DNA of 11,186 bases, taken from Bryobacterales bacterium (GTDB taxonomy: Bacteria; Acidobacteriota; Terriglobia; Bryobacterales; Bryobacteraceae). The notes under the pieces were generated by a model. That model ran no database searches. It had not been told where the DNA came from and saw only the letters and a program-made list of their open reading frames with translations. The stretch's first letter is position 1, and each line of letters opens with the position of its first letter. A program made the position numbers and the translations under genes. This document shows, one piece after another, positions 6,435 through 11,186 of the stretch. The stretch lies in assembly GCA_016880505.1 (NCBI GenBank), contig JAEHDI010000623.1, positions 1 to 11,186 of the forward strand, read 5' to 3'.

Positions 6435-7193
6435 ATGAACCGTATCGTCGTCATTCTCCTGGCGCTTACGCTGCTATCCGCCCAGGCCCAAAACACATCC
6501 GATGTTTACTCGACAGCCAAGAGGCCCAGGGCCCTGGCGTTGATCGGAGACCGCTACCACAGCCCCGTCTACATCCGCGACGGTCTCGCTCCGGCGCTCG
6601 TCCGCGAGAACATCCCAGTGACGTTCATCGAAGAGGTTACCGCTCTCAACGCGGAGGCCCTGAAGTCCCATCAACTCTTGATCATCCTTCGCGACGGCAT
6701 GAACTGGCCGAACGGTTACGATAAGCCGCACGTTCAATGGATGACAGATGCGCAGCAGAAGGCGATCTGGGACTTCGTTCAAGAGGGTGGCGGGTTCCTG
6801 GCGCTGCACAATGCACAGGGCATCTACCCTCCCGGCGGACTGTACTACAAGCTGTTCGGAGGCGATTATGGCGGGCACCCACCGCCGTACGTGTTCACCA
6901 TTCGCGTGGAGAACAAGAATCACCCGATTGCGGCGGGCGTCGAGGACTTTGAGATCTTTGACGAGCAACATACGGTCAAGTACTACCTCGACCGCGAGCA
7001 CCTGCTCCTTCGCTCGCTGGCGAAGGACAATCTGGCCGCGGAAGCCGGATGGTGGCGCGAGGTTGGTAAAGGCCGGTTCTGCTACCTTGCGCCCGGCCAC
7101 ACTACGGAGGCTCTGACGCACCCGATGATGCAACGTCTGATCCGCAACTCCGTTCGTTGGCTGCTTCGCACGGACGAACGAGGTGCAAGGTAG
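6435..7193 (+). CDS. Secreted ThuA-like domain protein
   Basis: The 252-residue protein begins with a signal peptide (MNRIVVILLALTLLSAQAQ; likely cut after A18) and is otherwise one ThuA domain, so it should act in the periplasm or outside. Family landmarks are a strand-rich start RALALIGDRYHS (32-43), EGGGFLALHNAQG (117-129), FGGDYGGHPP (141-150), the HPI motif (163-165), FDEQHTVKYY (175-184) and GKGRFCYLAPGH (211-222). ThuA proteins have the fold of class I glutamine amidotransferases but lack its catalytic triad. The founding member is linked to trehalose/disaccharide use in rhizobia, and many relatives occur in carbohydrate-degrading bacteria. The biochemical activity here is not known. 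The start was chosen by the AAGGAG site 7 bases upstream. It is divergent from tgt and 48 bases ahead of cysS, with no evident functional link to either. Confidence 0.85.
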   Translation: MNRIVVILLALTLLSAQAQNTSDVYSTAKRPRALALIGDRYHSPVYIRDGLAPALVRENIPVTFIEEVTALNAEALKSHQLLIILRDGMNWPNGYDKPHVQWMTDAQQKAIWDFVQEGGGFLALHNAQGIYPPGGLYYKLFGGDYGGHPPPYVFTIRVENKNHPIAAGVEDFEIFDEQHTVKYYLDREHLLLRSLAKDNLAAEAGWWREVGKGRFCYLAPGHTTEALTHPMMQRLIRNSVRWLLRTDERGAR

Positions 7194-7241
7194 GGCGTTC
7201 CTGGGCAGGATGTTAGGATAGTTAGAAAACCCGGCAAAACA

Positions 7242-8642
7242 ATGGCTTTGCGCTTCTACAATACGCTCTCACAGCGCGTCGAGGACTTCGCGCCACTTCA
7301 CGATAATGTTGTCCGGATGTACACCTGCGGGCCTACGGTCTGGAACTTCGCTCACATCGGTAACCTGCGCACCTTCACGTTCGTAGACATCCTGCGACGC
7401 TGGCTGCGGTACTGCGGCTACCGCCTGGACCACGTCATGAATATCACCGACGTGGATGATCGCATCATCCGGGAATCGCTCGCAGCGGGCAGGACGTTGA
7501 CGGAATACACCGAAGAGTACACGAAGGCCTTCCTCGAGGACACCGGTGCGCTGCGGCTTGAACGCCCGGAGCGGCTCGTGAAGGCTACCGAGCACATTCC
7601 TCAGATGGTCGCGCTGGTCAGGCGCTTGATCGACGGAGGCTTCACGTACAGCAGCGACGGCTCGGTATATTTCCGGATCGCCAGTTTTCCGGGGTACGGC
7701 AGGCTTTCGCACACCGATTTCAGCGGCATTCGCGCGGGCGTCCGCGTCGACACCGACCGGTACGACAAGGCCGACGCGCGGGATTTCGTCCTTTGGAAGG
7801 CGCGCAAGGAAGGCGAACCCTCCTGGGACACAGAGATCGGCGCGGGGCGTCCCGGATGGCACCTGGAATGCTCCGCCATGGCGATGGAGTATCTCGGGGA
7901 GACGCTCGACATCCATGCGGGAGGTGTAGACCTCACATTCCCTCACCATGAGAACGAGATTGCGCAGGCCGAGGCAGCCACCGGCCATACGTTTGCGCGT
8001 TTCTGGCTGCATTCGGAACACCTGATGCTCGACGCGCAGGTGATGTCGAAGTCGCTCGGCAATTTCCTTACGCTTCGCGATTTGGTGGCGCAGGGCAACA
8101 AACCGGAAGCGATCCGCTACCTGCTCTCTTCGGTACCGTACCGAAAGCAACTGAACTTCACGTTCGACGCACTGAAATCCGCTGATACCGCCATCGAGCG
8201 CCTGCGGAACTACAAGCTGCGCCTCGATACGGGCAAGTTTCCAGCGGGCGAAAGCGAGAAATTGGCTGCGCGAACGGCCGAGGCCTTGAAACGAATCGAA
8301 GAAAGTCTGGACGACGACCTCAACACGGCCGAAGCTCTGGGCGCGGTTTTCGAGTACATCAGGGAGACAAACACGGCTATGGACGCGGGCGAATTCCCGC
8401 AAGGAAACGCGGCGTCCGCGCTGGACCTTTTGGCGCGCTTCGACTCGGTCTTCGACGTTTTGCGGCCAACGGTGACCGGAGGCGCACTTGCCGACGCTGA
8501 AATTGAGTCGCTGATCGCGGAACGTAACAAAGCGCGGAAGACGAAGGATTTCGCCCGCGCTGACCAGATCCGTGCCGAACTGCTTAAGCGGGACGTGATT
8601 CTCGAGGACACGAAGGACGGTGTCCGCTGGAAGAGGAAGTAA
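7242..8642 (+). CDS. cysS: Cysteinyl-tRNA synthetase
   Basis: This class I synthetase joins cysteine to tRNA-Cys. The 466-residue protein matches the usual length. The N-terminal catalytic core holds YTCGPTVWNFAHIGNLRTF (27-45) with the HIGN form of the HIGH motif, and NITDVDDRII (67-76). ADARDFVLWK (178-187) and GRPGWHLECSAM (202-213) follow. The cysteine-selective zinc site can be placed at C29, C210, H235 and E239, each one residue off the E. coli positions. The KMSKS motif appears as VMSKS (267-271) in VMSKSLGNFLTL: the first lysine is replaced but lysine 270 is kept. The C-terminal part contains the DALR-type helical region (about 340-410) and ends with NKARKTKDFARADQIRAELL (429-448), a typical CysS tail. 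The ATG at 7242 has no strong Shine-Dalgarno site, but the product starts as expected. It is followed after one base by the PLP-enzyme gene. Confidence 0.97.
   Translation: MALRFYNTLSQRVEDFAPLHDNVVRMYTCGPTVWNFAHIGNLRTFTFVDILRRWLRYCGYRLDHVMNITDVDDRIIRESLAAGRTLTEYTEEYTKAFLEDTGALRLERPERLVKATEHIPQMVALVRRLIDGGFTYSSDGSVYFRIASFPGYGRLSHTDFSGIRAGVRVDTDRYDKADARDFVLWKARKEGEPSWDTEIGAGRPGWHLECSAMAMEYLGETLDIHAGGVDLTFPHHENEIAQAEAATGHTFARFWLHSEHLMLDAQVMSKSLGNFLTLRDLVAQGNKPEAIRYLLSSVPYRKQLNFTFDALKSADTAIERLRNYKLRLDTGKFPAGESEKLAARTAEALKRIEESLDDDLNTAEALGAVFEYIRETNTAMDAGEFPQGNAASALDLLARFDSVFDVLRPTVTGGALADAEIESLIAERNKARKTKDFARADQIRAELLKRDVILEDTKDGVRWKRK
8632..8637 (+). promoter_or_regulatory. Ribosome binding site that decides the TTG start of the PLP enzyme
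   Basis: AGAGGA lies within the last codons of cysS, 6 bases before the TTG at 8644. A GTG at 8620 in the same frame lies upstream of this site and would add eight residues that are not typical of the family. Confidence 0.6.
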
Positions 8643-8643
8643 C

Positions 8644-9822
8644 TTGAAGATTCACACCAAGGCGGTGCACGCCGGAGACCGCAAGAAGGCCCCCCGGCAA
8701 GTTCCGGTCACCACGCCCATTTACACGGCATCGAGCTTTTTCTGCGAGAGCCTGGAAGACCTGGACCGCATCTTCGCGCGCGAGGAGGACGGGTTCTGCT
8801 ACTCGCGGTATGACAACCCGACCAACGCGGCGTTGGAAGAACTCGTGACAGCGCTCGAGGAGGGCCACGGAACGCTAGCCTGCTCGTCGGGGATGGCTGC
8901 CGTGCAGACGGCCGTGCTGACAGCTCTGACCGATCGGCCGAAGAGGATCGTCGCCGCCGACGCTCTCTACGGGGCGACGATCAGCCTGCTGTTCAAAGTG
9001 CTCGAACCTCTGGGCGTGGAGACTCGGTTAGTCGACATCTGCAACCTGGACGCTGTAGACAAGGCGATCGGCGCACACAAGCCTGGCTGTGTGTTGATGG
9101 AGACAGTGTCCAACCCGCTGCTTCGCGTCGGCGAAATGGACCGGATCGCCGCGCTGGCGAGGCCGGCTGGGGCGGCATTGGTGGTGGACAACACTTTCGC
9201 AACCCCTTGCCTGATCCGGCCGCTCCAGCTTGGAGCCGGCCTGGTGGTCCATAGCGCGACAAAGTATCTCGCCGGCCACGGCGACGTGCTCGGAGGCGTG
9301 GTGGTCTCCGATAAGGACCATTACGAGACTCTGCGTACGCTGTCGCGGGCGTATGGCCCGGTTCTCGGCCCGTTCGAAAGCTACCTCACAATGCGCGGCC
9401 TGAAGACGCTGCCCCTTCGGATGGAGCGCCAGTGCGCGAACGCCTGTCGTGTGGCTGCGCGGCTGGCGGATCACCCGGGCGTGGCGCGCGTCCACTTTAC
9501 CGGCGATCCGGGCCACCCTGACGCGGCAACGATCCGGCGTCTGTTCCCGGAAGGGCTTTACGGAGCGATGGTCAGTTTCGAGATGCGGGACGCGGGGCGC
9601 GCCGAAGTGTTCGCCTTCATGGAGCGCCTAAAGATGATCGTGCCGGCCACGTCGCTGGGTGATGTGCACACGATGGTTCTCTATCCGTCGATGAGTTCTC
9701 ATCGCGAAGTGTCGCCGAAGCAACGCGAGCGGATGGGCATCCGAGACAACCTTGTGCGCCTTTCGGTGGGCATCGAGGCCATCGAAGATATCCTCGAAGA
9801 TCTCGACCAGGCGCTGTCCTGA
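8644..9822 (+). CDS. Cys/Met metabolism PLP-dependent enzyme (cystathionine gamma-lyase/synthase or methionine gamma-lyase family)
   Basis: The 392-residue protein belongs to the trans-sulfuration family of fold-type I PLP enzymes. It shows KAVHAGDRK (6-14), YSRYDNPTNAALEEL (53-67) with the phosphate-binding Tyr/Arg, SSGMAA (81-86), LYGATISLL (108-116) and VDNTFATP (181-188). HSATKYLAGHGDVLGG (203-218) contains the PLP-binding lysine 207, and VRLSVGIEAIEDILEDL (371-387) contains arginine 372 for the substrate carboxylate. Hand alignment puts C52, S114 and T336 where human cystathionine gamma-lyase has E59, R119 and E339; alanine 111 stands where methionine gamma-lyase has its active-site cysteine. 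Family membership is therefore sure but the substrate is not. The TTG start at 8644 follows AGAGGA and gives a typical N-terminus. It starts one base after cysS, which points to co-transcription and possibly cysteine or methionine turnover. Confidence 0.92.
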   Translation: MKIHTKAVHAGDRKKAPRQVPVTTPIYTASSFFCESLEDLDRIFAREEDGFCYSRYDNPTNAALEELVTALEEGHGTLACSSGMAAVQTAVLTALTDRPKRIVAADALYGATISLLFKVLEPLGVETRLVDICNLDAVDKAIGAHKPGCVLMETVSNPLLRVGEMDRIAALARPAGAALVVDNTFATPCLIRPLQLGAGLVVHSATKYLAGHGDVLGGVVVSDKDHYETLRTLSRAYGPVLGPFESYLTMRGLKTLPLRMERQCANACRVAARLADHPGVARVHFTGDPGHPDAATIRRLFPEGLYGAMVSFEMRDAGRAEVFAFMERLKMIVPATSLGDVHTMVLYPSMSSHREVSPKQRERMGIRDNLVRLSVGIEAIEDILEDLDQALS

Positions 9823-9870
9823 AGATTTCTTCGATTTATCCCAGTACGGGACCGGCCCGCTTCCCCGCTT

Positions 9871-9879
9871 TGCTACAAT
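9871..9879 (+). promoter_or_regulatory. Possible extended -10 promoter for the DUF418 gene
   Basis: TGCTACAAT contains TACAAT (five of six matches) preceded by the TGn extension, which can compensate for the missing -35. The predicted transcript start is near 9886, leaving a leader of about 21 bases before the GTG at 9907. It suggests that the DUF418 gene can be transcribed independently of cysS and the PLP enzyme. No convincing terminator is seen in 9823-9870. Confidence 0.45.
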
Positions 9880-9893
9880 TGCTTTACTTTCAC

Positions 9894-9901
9894 AAAGGGG
9901 G
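9894..9901 (+). promoter_or_regulatory. Ribosome binding site that decides the GTG start of the DUF418 gene
   Basis: AAAGGGGG ends 5 bases before the GTG at 9907. The only early ATG (9937) has no comparable site, so GTG is chosen. Confidence 0.6.
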
Positions 9902-9906
9902 CGGGC

Positions 9907-11157
9907 GTGTCCTCTGGGGAAACCATTGAAAGCTCGATGACGCCGATCACTTCGCGGGAGCGCATCGAAATCCTCGACGTGCTTCGGGGCCTGGCTCTGT
10001 TCGGGATCATCACCGCCAACATGCGGGCTTTCAATTCGCCGCAGGCCGCCTATTTCGATCACTCGCTCATGTGGCAAGGCGTCGGAGACCGGATCGCGCA
10101 GGGCTTCATCGACCTGTTCGTTACCGGGAAGTTTGTCACACTGTTCTCGCTCCTGTTCGGCATTGGTTTCGCCGTTCAGATGGAGCGTGCGGACGCTCGC
10201 GGCGTCGCGAGCCGGCTGTTCTACGTTCGCCGGCTGATCGTACTCCTGATTATCGGGCTTGCGCACGGATTTCTCCTGTGGTGGGGTGACATACTCGCGC
10301 CGTACGCTTTAATGGGCGTCTTCCTTCTCTTGTTCCGGAAACGCTCTCAAGGCACAATCCTCATCTGGGCAGCGATCTTTTATGCCTGGCCAATGATGCT
10401 GATGGGCGCGGTGATGGCAGCGCACTCAGCTGGCGTGGCGATACCGACACCACCTCACCCCACTCCCGAGGAGCTCCAGCGAGTCATTCAGATCTTTGCG
10501 AACGGAACGTACGCCGAGATGCTCCGGGTGCGGGTGAAAGAAATGGCCTTCAATGGAATCGCCCTCGTCTTCTTCTACCCCCGCGTTCTTGGACTATTCC
10601 TGTTCGGCCTCTGGGTATGGCGGGCGGGCATCATCCGCAACCTGGCAGAGTACGAACCGGTGCTTCGCCGATGCCGCAACTGGGGACTCGTGGTGGGACT
10701 CGTAGGCAACGCCGCCGTGCTTGCAATGTTGGAGATCTGGCGGCCCAATCCAACCGAGTTCACCCGCGAGGGATTCGTCGTCGGCATCGCCGGCAGCATC
10801 GCCATTCCGGCACTCAGCCTCTTTTATGCATCCAGCGTCATCCTGCTCTCTCGGGAGGAGACGTGGCGGCGCGTCCTCCGTCCCTTCGGCTCGGTCGGCC
10901 GAACCGCGCTCTCCAACTACCTGCTGCAGTCCGTAATTTGCACGACCTTGTACGACAGTTGGGGGTTCGGACTCTTCGGCAAGGTGGGGCCACTCGCAGG
11001 CCTGATCCCGACGATACTGATCTACTCGGCTCAGGTACCCCTAAGCATCTGGTGGACCGCCTGTTTCACATTCGGGCCAACGGAGTGGATCTGGCGCACC
11101 CTGACTTACGGCCGCCTCCAAGCCCTCTCCCGCCCAGCGGCGGTCCACACGTCGTGA
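9907..11157 (+). CDS. DUF418 domain polytopic membrane protein (YeiB-like)
   Basis: The 416-residue protein is hydrophobic with roughly eight to ten membrane segments. They lie at about residues 24-40, 68-90, 108-122, 124-143, 150-172, 215-238, 258-277, 289-311, 332-350 and 362-384. The N-terminal ERIEILDVLRGLALFGIITA (18-37) and the C-terminal GPTEWIWRTLTYG (390-402) are hallmarks of the DUF418/YeiB family, with the C-terminal DUF418 domain at about 235-405. The N-terminal part resembles the acyltransferase-like/heparan-alpha-glucosaminide acetyltransferase membrane fold, so an envelope-modifying role is possible but unproven. The start is a GTG preceded by AAAGGGGG. It follows the PLP enzyme by 84 bases and has its own extended -10-like box. 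The start of the short tail after the stop (11158-11186) shows nothing recognisable. No specific function should be assigned. Confidence 0.9.
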   Translation: MSSGETIESSMTPITSRERIEILDVLRGLALFGIITANMRAFNSPQAAYFDHSLMWQGVGDRIAQGFIDLFVTGKFVTLFSLLFGIGFAVQMERADARGVASRLFYVRRLIVLLIIGLAHGFLLWWGDILAPYALMGVFLLLFRKRSQGTILIWAAIFYAWPMMLMGAVMAAHSAGVAIPTPPHPTPEELQRVIQIFANGTYAEMLRVRVKEMAFNGIALVFFYPRVLGLFLFGLWVWRAGIIRNLAEYEPVLRRCRNWGLVVGLVGNAAVLAMLEIWRPNPTEFTREGFVVGIAGSIAIPALSLFYASSVILLSREETWRRVLRPFGSVGRTALSNYLLQSVICTTLYDSWGFGLFGKVGPLAGLIPTILIYSAQVPLSIWWTACFTFGPTEWIWRTLTYGRLQALSRPAAVHTS

Positions 11158-11186
11158 CTAGTGCCGTTCCAACTTTTCCCGGCTAA

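Noticed and set aside
7269..8402. Minus-strand open frame of 377 codons opposite cysS
   Set aside because: It is antisense to a complete CysS, and its translation shows no family features.
8620..8643. Upstream GTG start for the PLP enzyme inside cysS
   Set aside because: The TTG at 8644 has AGAGGA at proper spacing and yields the family's usual N-terminus.
9823..9870. Possible terminator after the PLP enzyme (GAAG/CTTC and CGGG/CCCG short repeats)
   Set aside because: The stems are only 4 bp and no T tract follows, so this is not supportable.

Overview
This is an ordinary-looking chromosomal segment of a GC-rich, Gram-negative bacterium. The presence of TonB, ExbB and ExbD implies an outer membrane. 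The combination of a tgt-yajC-secD-secF run followed by a proline-rich TonB protein, ExbB and ExbD, together with a secreted ThuA-like protein and a DUF418 membrane protein, most resembles Acidobacteriota (Solibacter/Bryobacter-like). That placement is inferred from recalled gene order and protein style, not from a search. No stretch above 300 bases lacks a gene. I see no rRNA, tRNA, CRISPR array, insertion sequence, prophage or integrase.

Left part (1 to 6385), minus strand. Seven genes read in one direction in the order tgt, yajC, secD, secF, tonB, exbB, exbD; exbD runs off the left edge. Gaps are 16 to 122 bases and none contains a convincing intrinsic terminator, so a single operon is likely. 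Tgt modifies tRNA. YajC, SecD and SecF are the proton-motive-force-driven accessory part of the Sec translocon. TonB, ExbB and ExbD transmit the proton motive force to outer-membrane transporters. The run therefore joins envelope protein export with energisation of the outer membrane. SecF is about 80 residues longer than usual, with an insert resembling a helix-hairpin-helix domain. Three of the gaps carry GC-rich hairpins without U tracts.

Middle (6386 to 6434). A 49-base divergent region separates tgt from a plus-strand gene. It holds overlapping -10-like boxes on the two strands.

Right part (6435 to 11157), plus strand. There is a secreted ThuA-like protein, then cysS (cysteinyl-tRNA synthetase), then a Cys/Met-metabolism PLP enzyme one base after cysS, and finally a DUF418 polytopic membrane protein behind its own extended -10-like promoter. 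The cysS/PLP-enzyme pair links sulfur amino acid metabolism with charging of tRNA-Cys. The PLP enzyme lacks three residues that define cystathionine gamma-lyase or gamma-synthase specificity, so its substrate is open.

Four genes use non-ATG starts (yajC GTG, tgt TTG, PLP enzyme TTG, DUF418 GTG). The start of the ThuA-like gene is placed at an internal ATG with a strong Shine-Dalgarno site. I found no clearly novel multi-gene system; the best leads are the SecF insert and the atypical PLP enzyme.
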